Origin: an uncultured bacterium
GTDB lineage: Bacteria > Cyanobacteriota > Vampirovibrionia > Gastranaerophilales > Gastranaerophilaceae
Length of the DNA stretch: 64,000 nucleotides
Assembly (NCBI GenBank): GCA_902475545.1
Contig: CABRZP010000001.1
Location: forward strand, 146,950-210,949
Direction of reading: 5' to 3'
Position numbers and translations under genes: made by a program. The notes below the pieces were generated by a model that ran no database searches, was not told the DNA's origin, and saw nothing but the letters and a program-made list of their open reading frames with translations. This document shows positions 33,555-42,848 of this stretch, one piece after another (the stretch's first letter is position 1; every line of letters starts with the position of its first letter).

Positions 33555-34751
33555 ATGAAAACATTAAAATCTATGCGTTTGCATATCGGTTTGTTTGGGA
33601 AAACCAATGTTGGCAAGTCTTCAATATTAAATAGAATTACAAATCAAGATGTTTCTATTGTTTCGGATATTGCAGGAACAACAACAGATGTTGTCGAAAA
33701 ATCAATGGAATTGTTGCCGGTCGGACCTGTGAATTTTTTAGATACTGCAGGAATTGATGATGTTACGGCACTTTCTGCAGAACGAATAGAAAAGACAATG
33801 AAAGTGTTAAATCGAACTGATATTGCGGTTGTTATTTGTGACTATAATGGTATTGATGATTATGAAAAATCTTTAATACAAAAGCTCAATGAGTTAGATA
33901 TTCCATTTATTATTTTGGTAAATAAAACAGATATTAAGGAAGTAAAAGAGGAAGTTTTTTCAGAATTGAAAAAATTGTCTGAGCATATAATTATAACTTC
34001 TACTGTTTCTGATAGTCAGTTAGTTTATAAATTCAAGGAGACTTTAGTAAAACTTTTACCTGACAGTTTTGTGAATTCTCCAAAAATTGTAGGAGACTTA
34101 GTTCCGGAAAAAAGTACTGTAATTTTGGTAATTCCTATAGATAAAGAAGCTCCAAAAGGTAGAATTATTCTGCCTCAAGTGCAAACAATAAGAGACTTGC
34201 TTGATAGTAATTGTGTAACGATTTCGGTTAAAGAATCTGAATTACAAGAGGCTATAGATAATTTGAAAGTTCCTCCATCTTTGGTAATCACAGATTCTCA
34301 GGCCTTTAAAAAAGTTTCAGAAATTGTGCCTGAAAATATTCCTTTGACTTCATTTTCAATTTTATTTGCAAGATTAAAAGGTGATTTAAGAGCTTTTATT
34401 GATGGTGCAAAGGCTATTGATACTCTTCAAGATGGTGATAAGGTGCTGATTCTGGAAAGTTGTACGCATCATGCGATTGAAGATGATATTGGCAGAGTAA
34501 AAATTCCGAATTTATTAAGAAAAAAAACAGGAAAGAATTTGATTATAGAAAATATTTCAGGTCATGATTTTCCTGATATTTCTGAATATAAATTAGTGAT
34601 ACATTGTGGTGCTTGTATGACAAACCGTAGGGAAGTTTTATCGAGAATTTTAATTGCCAATCAAAAAAATGTTCCGATAACAAACTATGGAATTGCAATT
34701 TCTTATTGTCTTGGAATATTATCACGTGCAATAAAAATTTTTGAAGTATAA
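33555..34751 (+). CDS. hydF: [FeFe]-hydrogenase maturation GTPase HydF
   Basis: 398 residues. An N-terminal Era-like GTPase domain (P-loop GKTNVGKSS at 15-23, DIAGTT, DTAG, NKTD), a dimerisation domain, and a C-terminal cluster domain with ESCTHH and HCGACMTNR, the ligands of the [4Fe-4S] scaffold. HydF carries the di-iron subcluster made by HydE and HydG and delivers it to the hydrogenase. No hydA, hydE or hydG lies in this window, so they must be elsewhere. TAGGAG precedes the ATG. The stop codon overlaps a -10-like box for the next gene. Confidence 0.95.
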   Translation: MKTLKSMRLHIGLFGKTNVGKSSILNRITNQDVSIVSDIAGTTTDVVEKSMELLPVGPVNFLDTAGIDDVTALSAERIEKTMKVLNRTDIAVVICDYNGIDDYEKSLIQKLNELDIPFIILVNKTDIKEVKEEVFSELKKLSEHIIITSTVSDSQLVYKFKETLVKLLPDSFVNSPKIVGDLVPEKSTVILVIPIDKEAPKGRIILPQVQTIRDLLDSNCVTISVKESELQEAIDNLKVPPSLVITDSQAFKKVSEIVPENIPLTSFSILFARLKGDLRAFIDGAKAIDTLQDGDKVLILESCTHHAIEDDIGRVKIPNLLRKKTGKNLIIENISGHDFPDISEYKLVIHCGACMTNRREVLSRILIANQKNVPITNYGIAISYCLGILSRAIKIFEV

Positions 34752-34758
34752 TACTGAT

Positions 34759-35754
34759 ATGAATGGAAGTAAGAAGATATTAGCTATAAATTTTGGAGGA
34801 ATCGGTGATGAAATATTTTTCTTGCCGACACTTATTTCGTTGAAGAAAGAGTTCTCGAATTCTTCTATTACGCTTGCACTTGAGCCAAGAAGCAAAAGCG
34901 TAAAAGATTTAACAGATGTAATTGATAATTTACTTTTAATTGATCCTAAAGGTAAAAGTAAATACTTTGAAATGTTTAAATTGTTACTTGAGGCTCGTAA
35001 GGGAAACTTTGATATAGTTGTATCTTCAGGTGGTAATAAATTAATTAGTATTTTGTTGTTTTTAACTGGTATAAAAGTTCGCTGCGGATATGATACAGGG
35101 AAATTAAGTAAGATGCTGTTGACACATGCAATACCTTTAAATAAAAATCAATATGCCTGTAAAATGTATCATGATTTAATTCGAAATATTACTGACATTA
35201 ATACTGAGCTTCCTGAAGTAATTATTGACAGAAAAGATAAAATATCAAATTCTGTCCTTATTCATCCCGGAGTTAGTAAATTAAGTGTTCAAAAGGGATG
35301 CATTAAAACAATAAGGCCTCAGGTTTGGGCAAAGACAATTGATTTGCTGGTTGCTGAAGGTAAAAAAGTTATGCTTGTCGGCGGGCCTGATGATAAAGAA
35401 TGCATAGAAACGATTTTAGAAAATGTTAGAACGAAAAATTTCGAAAATTTGTATGGTACTACTAAAAATCTAAAAGATTTAGGTGAGCTTATTTCGTCTG
35501 CTGATAAATTTTTATGCTCTGATTCTGCACCTTTGCATGTTGCTGTGGCTTTAGGTACAAAAACCTATGTCATATTTGGGCCGACTGATGATAATGCTCT
35601 TATTCCGAAAAATGAAAATGTTGTTGCTATAAAAGCCAATGACAAATGTGGATTAAAACCTTGTTTATGGGCAAGACGTCAAACAACTTGCGAAAAGCTT
35701 GATTGTTTAAAAATTACGGCTTCACAAATTGTAGAAACAATCTGCAATAAATAA
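34759..35754 (+). CDS. Glycosyltransferase family 9 (heptosyltransferase-like)
   Basis: 331 residues of the ADP-heptose:LPS heptosyltransferase family: GGIGDEIFFLPTLISLKKEF at the N-terminus, and later HPGV, VGGPDDKE and the nucleotide-sugar site FLCSDSAPLHVAVALGT. It suggests an LPS-like core or another glycolipid at the outer membrane. TATAAT (34747-34752) overlaps the hydF stop and lies exactly six bases before the ATG at 34759. There is no Shine-Dalgarno sequence, so a separate leaderless message is likely. A TTG six codons earlier is rejected. Confidence 0.88.
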   Translation: MNGSKKILAINFGGIGDEIFFLPTLISLKKEFSNSSITLALEPRSKSVKDLTDVIDNLLLIDPKGKSKYFEMFKLLLEARKGNFDIVVSSGGNKLISILLFLTGIKVRCGYDTGKLSKMLLTHAIPLNKNQYACKMYHDLIRNITDINTELPEVIIDRKDKISNSVLIHPGVSKLSVQKGCIKTIRPQVWAKTIDLLVAEGKKVMLVGGPDDKECIETILENVRTKNFENLYGTTKNLKDLGELISSADKFLCSDSAPLHVAVALGTKTYVIFGPTDDNALIPKNENVVAIKANDKCGLKPCLWARRQTTCEKLDCLKITASQIVETICNK

Positions 35755-35886
35755 TTGCTATAATTATTTTATTGCTATTTACTCCAAATTTTAAAAAATG
35801 TAAACAATTTATTAACTTGTGCAATTTTATACTTTCAAAATACTTTATATAAATGTAAGTAGTAGTGTGAAAGGTTATAGTAATTC

Positions 35887-36543
35887 ATGGGTTTCAGTGA
35901 TGTTGCTACAGTTGGATTTGCAATAAGAAACATCGACAAGGTGAATTCAGGTGATTTGGGTAGAATCCCTGTTGCTGCCGGTCAAACCTATAATGCTTTG
36001 AAAGCAGGAGCTGAACTTAACAGTTTGTTCGCAAAAGGTTCACAAGGTGCAGTGATGGCTGCAAGTGACAGTTCAGTTTTAAAAACTGTTTCTAATGGTG
36101 TAAATAAACTTGCAAATGGTGTTAAAACAGTTGCTAATGATGAACCTGTATTGAAAGCTATTACTAAAGGTGTTAAGTTTGCCAGTGAAAATGTTAATAC
36201 TTTAATTTGTGCATCAAGTGCTTTGAAAGTTTTAATTTCAGAAAAAGAAGAAAGAAAAAATGTTTTAATATCAGAAGCCGGTTGTATTGCAGGTATGTTT
36301 CTGGGTGAAGGTTGGATGAAGAAAAACCTTAACAAATATCTGGATAAATTACCTATTGATAAAAAGTTTGTACCATTGATAAGAGGTGCCTTGTTTATTG
36401 CAGGTTCAATCGGTGCTTCAACTTTGGGTCAAAAAGCCGGTAAGAAAGTTGCTCAATATTGGGATAAACCGCTAAAAAAAGAAGATGCAAATGTGAATAA
36501 TACTAACGAAAAACAGCCGGTACATGTAGATTATAAAGCTTAA
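35887..36543 (+). CDS. Unknown Ala/Gly-rich protein with two hydrophobic segments
   Basis: 218 residues. The first half is a series of similar short helices (TVSNGVNKLANGVKTVANDE...). Two moderately hydrophobic segments around 150-195 (EAGCIAGMFLGEG, IRGALFIAGSIGASTLG) suggest membrane association. A basic, Asn-rich tail follows. TATAGT lies five bases upstream of the ATG and GAAAGG about 12 upstream, so the translation signal is unclear. No family recognised. Confidence 0.7.
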   Translation: MGFSDVATVGFAIRNIDKVNSGDLGRIPVAAGQTYNALKAGAELNSLFAKGSQGAVMAASDSSVLKTVSNGVNKLANGVKTVANDEPVLKAITKGVKFASENVNTLICASSALKVLISEKEERKNVLISEAGCIAGMFLGEGWMKKNLNKYLDKLPIDKKFVPLIRGALFIAGSIGASTLGQKAGKKVAQYWDKPLKKEDANVNNTNEKQPVHVDYKA

Positions 36544-36552
36544 TCTTGTTTC

Positions 36553-36581
36553 TTGCATATCAATGCTTGTTTTGTTATAAT
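36553..36581 (+). promoter_or_regulatory. Promoter of dapF
   Basis: TTGCAT (36553-36558) and TATAAT (36576-36581) are 17 bases apart, a good sigma-70-type promoter in the gap before dapF. The expected start of transcription leaves a short leader with the ribosome-binding site GAGGTGG. Confidence 0.7.
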
Positions 36582-36601
36582 TTAGCCCGAGGTGGATTAT
36601 T

Positions 36602-37438
36602 ATGACAAATATTAAAATAACAAAAATGCAAGGCTGTGGAAATGATTTTGTAATTCTGGATTATTCCGAATATGAAAAAACAAATCTTTCAATGTCTGAT
36701 TTAGCTGTAAAAATTTGTGACAGACATTTTGGTGTCGGTGCGGATGGTATGATTATTCCTAATGTTTTTGAAAATTCAGAGACTGATATCGGTTGGTATT
36801 TTTACAATAACGACGGTTCAACTGCTCAAATGTGCGGGAATGGTATGCGATGCTTTGCAAAGTATGTTTATGATCATAAATTTGTTGACAAGAAGGAGTT
36901 TAGTGTTAAAACTCTTGCAGGGATTATTAAACCTCAAATTCTGGAAGATGGAACTGTTCGGGTTAATATGGGTACTCCTATTTTAGAAGACGAAAAAATT
37001 CCGTTTAGAGGCGAAAGACGTGTTCAGATAAAAGATAAAACCTTTGAGATAACACCTGTTTCAATGGGTAATCCTCATTGTATTATTTTTACGGAAGAAG
37101 ACCCAATGTTTTTGGCTGAAAATTATGGGCCGGATATGGAAAAACATCCTAATTTTCCGGAAAAGACTAATACAGAATTCGTAAAAATTATTTCTCAAAA
37201 TGAAATTGATATGAGAGTTTATGAACGAGGCTGCGGCATTACTCTGGCTTGTGGAACAGGAGCTTGTGCCAGTGTAGTTGCTTGTATTTTAAATAACTTA
37301 ACACAACAAAATGTCAAAGTTAATCTTCTTGGCGGGGCTGTAAGCATTGAGTGGAGCGGTACTAAAGAAAATCCTAATAAAGATATTTTTCTTATTGGTC
37401 CTGCAGAATACAGTTTTACCGCAGACTACATGTTGTAA
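36602..37438 (+). CDS. dapF: Diaminopimelate epimerase
   Basis: 278 residues, standard length. The two catalytic cysteines lie in AQMCGNGMRC and LACGTGACAS, and the N-terminal MQGCGNDFV and ERGCGIT motifs are intact. It converts LL- to meso-diaminopimelate for lysine and peptidoglycan synthesis. GAGGTGG precedes the ATG. It has its own promoter. Cyanobacterial-type lineages use the LL-diaminopimelate aminotransferase route, which would fit, but that gene is not certain here. Confidence 0.97.
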   Translation: MTNIKITKMQGCGNDFVILDYSEYEKTNLSMSDLAVKICDRHFGVGADGMIIPNVFENSETDIGWYFYNNDGSTAQMCGNGMRCFAKYVYDHKFVDKKEFSVKTLAGIIKPQILEDGTVRVNMGTPILEDEKIPFRGERRVQIKDKTFEITPVSMGNPHCIIFTEEDPMFLAENYGPDMEKHPNFPEKTNTEFVKIISQNEIDMRVYERGCGITLACGTGACASVVACILNNLTQQNVKVNLLGGAVSIEWSGTKENPNKDIFLIGPAEYSFTADYML

Positions 37439-37504
37439 TAATTTCTTTTTTTATGATAAGATTTTATTATTACAGTCATAAATAGCAAAAGGAGACAAAT
37501 TAAA

Positions 37505-37804
37505 ATGAAAAAATATGAATTAATGACTATATTCAAACCAAATTTAGATGCTGAAGAAGTTGATAAATTAATCGAAAAAATTTCTTCAGTTATTGTTGAC
37601 TTCGGTGGTTCTGTTGAATCTACAGATAAAGTTGGTAGAAAAAAATTAGCTTATGAAATTCAAAATTTCAGAGATGGTTATTTCTCAACAAGTATTCTTT
37701 CTTTACCTGCTGATAAAATTGCTGAATTCAAAAGACAATTAAGATTAAATGATAATATTTTAAGAACAATGTTTATGGAAGTTTCTGAAAAAGCTTCAGT
37801 TTAG
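37505..37804 (+). CDS. rpsF: Ribosomal protein S6
   Basis: 99 residues with the S6 ferredoxin-like fold signatures KYELMTIFKPNL and GRKKLAYEIQNFRDGYF. It binds S18 in the 30S platform. AAAGGAG precedes the ATG. It is the first gene of the conserved rpsF-ssb-rpsR operon. Confidence 0.97.
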   Translation: MKKYELMTIFKPNLDAEEVDKLIEKISSVIVDFGGSVESTDKVGRKKLAYEIQNFRDGYFSTSILSLPADKIAEFKRQLRLNDNILRTMFMEVSEKASV

Positions 37805-37832
37805 TTTTTAGTTAATCTTAAGGAAAATAATA

Positions 37833-38243
37833 ATGACATTAGCAAAAGCAGTAGTTACAGGTATAGTTTACAAAGAACCGAAAACAGGATTCACAGCGAA
37901 TAATGTTGCGGTGTCATCTTTTGTAATGAATATCGGTACTCAGGATGAAATTCTGATAAGAGTTATATCAAAAAGACAATCTCTTGAAGATGTTGTATCT
38001 AATCTTTCAAAAAATCAAAAAGTACTTGTAGAAGGTAGATTACAGTGTGGTGTTAGCAAAATGGATGACGGTACAGAGAAAAAAGTATATGAAATAGAGG
38101 CTGCTACTATTGAATTGATGGGTGCATCTTCATCTGTATCAGGAGTATCCGAAGATGGTGACATCTTAACTTTTGGAGAAATGGAAGCTCCTGCGGCTGC
38201 TGAAGCAGATGTGTTAATGGACGATGAAGAAGTTCCATTCTAA
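37833..38243 (+). CDS. ssb: Single-stranded DNA-binding protein
   Basis: 136 residues: an OB-fold domain (VVTGIVYKEPKTGF... EILIRVISKRQSLEDVVSNL... VLVEGRLQCG) and a short acidic tail ending DDEEVPF, the tip that recruits repair and replication partners. It is somewhat shorter than typical SSB (about 170) because the linker is short. It lies between rpsF and rpsR, the usual position. TTAAGGA serves as ribosome-binding site. Confidence 0.93.
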   Translation: MTLAKAVVTGIVYKEPKTGFTANNVAVSSFVMNIGTQDEILIRVISKRQSLEDVVSNLSKNQKVLVEGRLQCGVSKMDDGTEKKVYEIEAATIELMGASSSVSGVSEDGDILTFGEMEAPAAAEADVLMDDEEVPF

Positions 38244-38307
38244 GAATAAATATTACAAGTAATATAAATTAGTAGAAATATAAGGCTAGAAAGGCAAATT
38301 AAGAAAA

Positions 38308-38535
38308 ATGGCAAGACAAGATGACAAGAAAAAACGCAAAAATTGTAGTCTTTGTGCAGACAAAGTTGAATCAATTGATTACAAAGATGCTGCTAAATTA
38401 AAAAGATATTTAACAGAAGCTGGTAAAATTATTCCTCGTAGAATTACAGGTAACTGTGCTGAACACCAAAGAATGATTGCTAAAGCTATTAAAAGAGCTA
38501 GAGAAGCAGCTATTATCAGCTATACTTTTGACTAA
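38308..38535 (+). CDS. rpsR: Ribosomal protein S18
   Basis: 75 residues, with the S18 core IDYKDAAKLKRYLTEAGKIIPRRITGNCAEHQR. Two N-terminal cysteines (NCSLCADK) and a later Cys give a partial zinc-type site, seen in some S18 forms. It is the last gene of the rpsF-ssb-rpsR operon, and a terminator follows. Confidence 0.97.
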   Translation: MARQDDKKKRKNCSLCADKVESIDYKDAAKLKRYLTEAGKIIPRRITGNCAEHQRMIAKAIKRAREAAIISYTFD

Positions 38536-38560
38536 TATTTATATTAGGATACAAAATCTA

Positions 38561-38595
38561 AAAAATCGTTTGAGATTATTCTCAAACGATTTTTT
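38561..38595. terminator. Terminator between rpsR and ricT
   Basis: A 14-bp stem AAAAATCGTTTGAG/CTCAAACGATTTTT with an ATTATT loop, A-run before and T-run after, between convergent genes; it probably works on both strands. Confidence 0.88.
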
Positions 38596-38612
38596 ATTGG
38601 TTTCTTTATTTG

Positions 38613-39539
38613 TTAAATGTTACCGGTTGAACTGTTTCTATCGTCTTCAAGTTGCTTGATGTCGATGTTTTGAGAATCTTCTTCCGCATAATTGTTTATA
38701 ACCGGAACATCAATTTCGACGTTAACATCTGCGTCAACCATTTCAATATCATTTTTATCAAATTCTTTTGTTTTGCCGTCTTCCATTTTGACTGCAACTT
38801 TTCCGCTCATAAACTGGAGATAGCAAACTTTGCCGAGTCCTTCAGTTGTCATTACGGAAGAGCCGATAGGTGGCATACCTTTTGCTGCATCGATATAATT
38901 TGAATATTCGTAGGTAAGACAACATAAAAGTCTTCCGCATGTTCCTGAAATTTTCCCCGGAGCAATTGGCATTCCTTGATCTTTTGCCAGTTTAACGTTA
39001 ATTGTTGCAAATTTTCTTAAAAAACTTGAACAGCAGAAAGGTTGTCCGCAAATTCCAACCCCTTCTAATATTGAGGTCTCATCACGTACTCCGATGTGAC
39101 GAAGATCAATTCTTACCCTTGTAAATGTTTGGGTTAAATCTTTTAAAAGGGCTCTGAAATCAACTCTTTCAGGAGCCGTATAATAGAATGTAATTTTTCT
39201 TCTATCAAATGTTATACGACATTGAACAAGATTCATTGCAAGTTTGTGCTGTTTTACCAGTGCCTGACATTTAAAAAATGCTTCTACCTCTTCCTTTTTT
39301 ATATCTTCAAGTGTTTGTAAGTCTCTTTGGGAAAGAGTTCTAATAACAGGAAGCGGTTCGGGCTTATGTTTTGAGTTATTCCAAATTTTTTCGATTTCAG
39401 AATTAACTATAAAAACCTTAAGTGCTTCTTCCCCTTTTTCAGTTCTTACAATAACCATTTGACCATCTTCAAGTTTTATGGTTTCGGGTACGTTTAGCGG
39501 ATAATATGTATTTTTTAAATATCTTACTGCAAATTTCAT
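38613..39539 (-). CDS. ricT: PSP1-domain protein RicT/YaaT
   Basis: 308 residues with the PSP1 domain and its cysteine motifs GICGQPFCCSSF and GTCGRLLCCL. In Bacillus, RicT forms a [4Fe-4S] complex with RicA and RicF that affects RNase Y maturation and phosphorelay. An acidic, disordered tail follows about residue 270. Its ATG overlaps the gpsA stop by one base, so the two genes are translationally coupled. Confidence 0.9.
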   Translation of the reverse strand: MKFAVRYLKNTYYPLNVPETIKLEDGQMVIVRTEKGEEALKVFIVNSEIEKIWNNSKHKPEPLPVIRTLSQRDLQTLEDIKKEEVEAFFKCQALVKQHKLAMNLVQCRITFDRRKITFYYTAPERVDFRALLKDLTQTFTRVRIDLRHIGVRDETSILEGVGICGQPFCCSSFLRKFATINVKLAKDQGMPIAPGKISGTCGRLLCCLTYEYSNYIDAAKGMPPIGSSVMTTEGLGKVCYLQFMSGKVAVKMEDGKTKEFDKNDIEMVDADVNVEIDVPVINNYAEEDSQNIDIKQLEDDRNSSTGNI

Positions 39540-40540
39540 TATACGTATCTTTCTTCTTCTTTCAGTTTTCTGTTCATTAGTTTTGATAATAATTCTTCCG
39601 GAGTGATGTCAGTATAAACAGCCTCGTATATAGCACTGGAAACCGGAACTTCAATATCAAGTTTTTTAGCCAGTTCGCAGATTGCTTTAGATGTTTTTAC
39701 ACCTTCAGCAACAGAACCCAGTTCAGCTAAAATATCGTTAATTTTTTTACCGCGTGCAAGCATTGAACCTACAGTGTAATTTCTTGACATTGGAGAAGAG
39801 CATGTTGCAATTAAGTCGCCCATACCTGATAATCCGTAGAGAGTTGATGGGTTTGCACCGAGTTGAATACTAACTCGAACAATTTCAGCCATCCCTCTTG
39901 TTAATAGTGAACCTGAACAGTTATCACCTAGTCCCATTGTGTGAGCAAAACCAGATGCGATTGCAATAACGTTTTTCAAACTTCCGCCAAGCTCAACACC
40001 GATTACATCTGTGTTTGTGTAAAGTCTGAATTTATTAGGAACATTGCATGCTTTTTGTACAAATTCTGCAGTCGCAATATCTTCACAAGCTACACAGGCT
40101 GCAGTCGGTTTACCTTGTAAAACTTCTTTAGCAAGGGTCGGTCCTGAAAGAATTACCAGTTTTTGTTGAGGCAGAACGTCTTTAATAACTTCTGACATTC
40201 TCATTAATGATGGAAGTTCAATACCTTTTGATGCGTTAACCAGAATTTGTTCAGGTTTTATTCCTGTTTTTTTTAGATTTTCACAAACATCACGTGTACC
40301 TGATGTTGCAACAACAGATAAAATGATGTCTGCACCTGCAATTGCAGCGGATAAATCTGAAGTGATTTCGATTTTACTGTCCAATTGTACTTCTAATGGT
40401 TTTGAACAATGTTTATTTTTTATTAAATCTTCCGATAAATCTTGTTCTCTGCCCCATACTGTTATATTTTCAAAGTTATTTGTCAAAAGCCACGCTAAAG
40501 TTAACCCCCAACATCCTGCTCCAAGAACTGTTAATTTCAT
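39539..40540 (-). CDS. gpsA: Glycerol-3-phosphate dehydrogenase [NAD(P)+]
   Basis: 333 residues. A Rossmann motif GAGCWGLTLAWLL, the substrate-binding stretch LSGPTLAKEV, and the catalytic-domain signature ELGGSLKNVIAIASGFAHTMGLGDN with the active-site Lys. It makes sn-glycerol-3-phosphate for phospholipids. GAGGAGG precedes the ATG. It is followed by ricT with a one-base overlap. Confidence 0.96.
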   Translation of the reverse strand: MKLTVLGAGCWGLTLAWLLTNNFENITVWGREQDLSEDLIKNKHCSKPLEVQLDSKIEITSDLSAAIAGADIILSVVATSGTRDVCENLKKTGIKPEQILVNASKGIELPSLMRMSEVIKDVLPQQKLVILSGPTLAKEVLQGKPTAACVACEDIATAEFVQKACNVPNKFRLYTNTDVIGVELGGSLKNVIAIASGFAHTMGLGDNCSGSLLTRGMAEIVRVSIQLGANPSTLYGLSGMGDLIATCSSPMSRNYTVGSMLARGKKINDILAELGSVAEGVKTSKAICELAKKLDIEVPVSSAIYEAVYTDITPEELLSKLMNRKLKEEERYV

Positions 40541-40595
40541 ACTTTTGTTATCCTCCTCTTAAGTGGAATTTGTTTTAATCTGAATTTATTATTAT

Positions 40596-40635
40596 GAGAA
40601 TCTTTACTTCTGTAATTTGAGAAGCAAAGATTCTC
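40596..40635 (-). other. Stable hairpin between murQ and gpsA
   Basis: A 15-bp stem with one mismatch (outer arms GAGAATCTTT/AAAGATTCTC) lies between the murQ stop and the gpsA start. No T-run follows on the minus strand, so it may be an attenuator or a message-stabilising structure rather than a plain terminator. Confidence 0.6.
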
Positions 40636-40646
40636 TGTTTACATTT

Positions 40647-41540
40647 TTATACAACGGTTTCTTTGTTTATAACCCTGCGTAAAACACCGCCGTATTTTTT
40701 TAGTTCTAATCTTGCATTGTCAACATCAGTTTTCATTTGAATCATAACTATTGCTGTTTTTATTTCCCAATCGCATTTTAATAATGCTGCAAGAGCTTCG
40801 CTGTGAGAAACTTCTGCAATTTGTGAAACTATTCTGATAGCTCTGTCTTTTAATTTTTCGTTAACAGCTTTCAGGTCAATCATAAAGTTTTCGTATGTTT
40901 TACCGATTTTTATCATTGCTCCTGTTGATAGCATATTTAAAATCATTTTTTGTGCAGTTCCGGCTTTTAGTCTGCTGGAACCTGCAATTACTTCCGGTCC
41001 GACTTCTGCACAGATAACGTGACCTGCATCTTCTGCGATTTTCCCTTTTGAATTACAAGTAATTGCAATTGTTGCAGTACCAATTTCGTCCGCTCTTTCC
41101 AGAACTCCGAGTAAGTATTTAGGGTTACCGCTTGCAGAAATTACAACACAAACGTCTTTATCAGTCATAATGCTTGCATCATTTTTACCTGCATCAAAAT
41201 TATCTTCAGCTCCTTCTGCGGCAGTGAGGATGGCTTTTTCTCCACCTGCAATAATTCCCTGAACCATATCTCTATCTACACTGAATGTCGGCGGGCATTC
41301 TGAAGCATCTAAAATTCCGAGTCTGCCTGATGTTCCTGCTCCAAAGTAGAATAATTTTCCACCTTTTCGGAAAGCTTTTGCAATAATATCAATGGCCGTA
41401 GCGATATTTGCGGCTTCATCACCTACGACTTTTGCAACAATAAGATCTTCTTCATTCATCTTTCTCACCATATCGATAGTTGATAATAAATCAATATCTT
41501 TGGTGTTTTCGTTTCTGTACTCGGTAATCACTTCTGCCAT
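40647..41540 (-). CDS. murQ: N-acetylmuramic acid 6-phosphate etherase
   Basis: 297 residues, standard size, with a SIS domain: GKLFYFGAGTSGRLGILDASECPPTF with the catalytic Glu, then SASGNPKYLLG and SSRLKAGTAQKMILNMLST. It cleaves the lactyl ether of MurNAc-6-phosphate to GlcNAc-6-phosphate in cell-wall recycling. No PTS transporter or anhMurNAc kinase gene is beside it. AAAGGAG precedes the ATG. It follows ribH by about 40 bases. Confidence 0.96.
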   Translation of the reverse strand: MAEVITEYRNENTKDIDLLSTIDMVRKMNEEDLIVAKVVGDEAANIATAIDIIAKAFRKGGKLFYFGAGTSGRLGILDASECPPTFSVDRDMVQGIIAGGEKAILTAAEGAEDNFDAGKNDASIMTDKDVCVVISASGNPKYLLGVLERADEIGTATIAITCNSKGKIAEDAGHVICAEVGPEVIAGSSRLKAGTAQKMILNMLSTGAMIKIGKTYENFMIDLKAVNEKLKDRAIRIVSQIAEVSHSEALAALLKCDWEIKTAIVMIQMKTDVDNARLELKKYGGVLRRVINKETVV

Positions 41541-41581
41541 AAAAGACTCCTTTCCGAAAATCAGTCAACCGATTTTCCGTA

Positions 41582-42046
41582 TTACACTAATTTAACCAAA
41601 TTTGCCATTTCAATTGCAGTTTTAGCAGCATCAGAACCTTTGTTGCCGGCTTTTGTTCCGGCTCTTTCGATTGCTTGTTCTATATTATCTGTTGTTAGTA
41701 CTCCAAATATAACAGGAACACCTGTTTGAAGGCTAACTTGAGCAACCCCTTTGGAAACTTCTGCAGAAACATAATCAAAATGCGGGGTTGAACCTTTTAT
41801 AACTGCTCCAAGGGTAATAATTGCACTATATTTTTTTGATTGTGCACATTTTTGGGCTATAACAGGGATTTCAAAGGCTCCCGGAACTTTTACTATATCA
41901 ATGTTGTCAGGATTAACTCCGTGTCTTTTCAATTCATCAACAGCTCCTGACAAAAGTTTTGAACCGATAAAATCATTAAATCGTGAAACAATTATACAAA
42001 ATTTATCTTCGTTTGTTGTAGTTAATTGCCCTTCAAATGTTTTCAT
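41582..42046 (-). CDS. ribH: 6,7-Dimethyl-8-ribityllumazine synthase
   Basis: 154 residues, standard size, with FNDFIGSKLLSGAVDELKRHGV, VKVPGAFEIPVIAQK, GAVIKGSTPHFDYV and VIFGVLTTDNIEQAIERAG. It condenses the ribityl-aminopyrimidine with dihydroxybutanone phosphate in riboflavin synthesis. The rest of the rib pathway is not in this window. AAGGAG precedes the ATG. It is co-oriented with murQ. Confidence 0.97.
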   Translation of the reverse strand: MKTFEGQLTTTNEDKFCIIVSRFNDFIGSKLLSGAVDELKRHGVNPDNIDIVKVPGAFEIPVIAQKCAQSKKYSAIITLGAVIKGSTPHFDYVSAEVSKGVAQVSLQTGVPVIFGVLTTDNIEQAIERAGTKAGNKGSDAAKTAIEMANLVKLV

Positions 42047-42081
42047 TATACCTACTCCTTAAAAATATCCGAATATATTAT

Positions 42082-42127
42082 GGGAGTAACGCTTGAATAT
42101 AAATTTATTCCCAAGTCATTTACTCCC
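42082..42127. other. Spaced inverted repeat downstream of ccdA
   Basis: GGGAGTAA (42082-42089) and TTACTCCC (42120-42127) face each other across 30 bases between the ccdA-type gene and ribH. It may form a terminator-like hairpin or bind a regulator ahead of ribH. TATAAT-like sequence lies next to it. Confidence 0.4.
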
Positions 42128-42149
42128 TTATAATATACAATATAAATGG

Positions 42150-42848
42150 TTATTTTACAAGGATTCCGCCAAAAATCTTATAAAAAATATATAATGAAAC
42201 CAGGATTAATAAAACTCCGCTGAATTTCATGATTTTTTCAGAAAGTTGATAGAATTTTTCACTTGTTTTAATTTTAGAAGTTACAAATCCTGCGATAATT
42301 AAAATCAGACCTTGGCCGATTGAAAATAGGAAAAGCATAATTACGGCATTGCTGATTTTTGCCGATATTGATGCAAATGCCATAATACTTGCTAATATTG
42401 GTGTAGAACAAGGGGTTCCGATTAAAGCAAATACTGCACCTAAAATTAAAGGATACAAAAAGTCATTATGCATTTTGTTTTGCGGGATTTCTTTTATCAT
42501 AACCGGTAAATTAAATTCAATAACTCCGAGAATTTTTAAACCCATAATCATAATGATAGACGCAACAATTAGTGCAAAATAAGGATTTCCAATGAATATT
42601 TTGCCGGTTATTGCACAGATTGCACCAATGGCTGCAAAAACTATACCTGTACCTATTACAAATACAATCATTTGTAATAGTGTTTTTAAAGGTTTTTCGT
42701 TTGAATATCCGCCAATGTATCCGATAATTAACGGAAGCATTGATAATGAGCATGGTGAGATTGAAGAAATTAAACCACCTAGGAAAGCGGCACCAAATAA
42801 CAGGTAAATACTTGTTTGGGTTGAAAAAAGCTGTGTTAAATTTTCCAT
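42150..42848 (-). CDS. CcdA/DsbD-type thiol-disulfide transport membrane protein
   Basis: 232 residues with six hydrophobic helices and the paired reactive cysteines in ISSISPCSLSMLPL and IGTPCSTPILASI. CcdA proteins pass electrons from cytoplasmic thioredoxin across the membrane to extracytoplasmic thiol proteins. The start overlaps the stop of the thioredoxin-fold gene by one base, so the two form a relay. No cytochrome c genes are present, so the client is more likely disulfide reduction in general. Confidence 0.9.
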   Translation of the reverse strand: MENLTQLFSTQTSIYLLFGAAFLGGLISSISPCSLSMLPLIIGYIGGYSNEKPLKTLLQMIVFVIGTGIVFAAIGAICAITGKIFIGNPYFALIVASIIMIMGLKILGVIEFNLPVMIKEIPQNKMHNDFLYPLILGAVFALIGTPCSTPILASIMAFASISAKISNAVIMLFLFSIGQGLILIIAGFVTSKIKTSEKFYQLSEKIMKFSGVLLILVSLYIFYKIFGGILVK

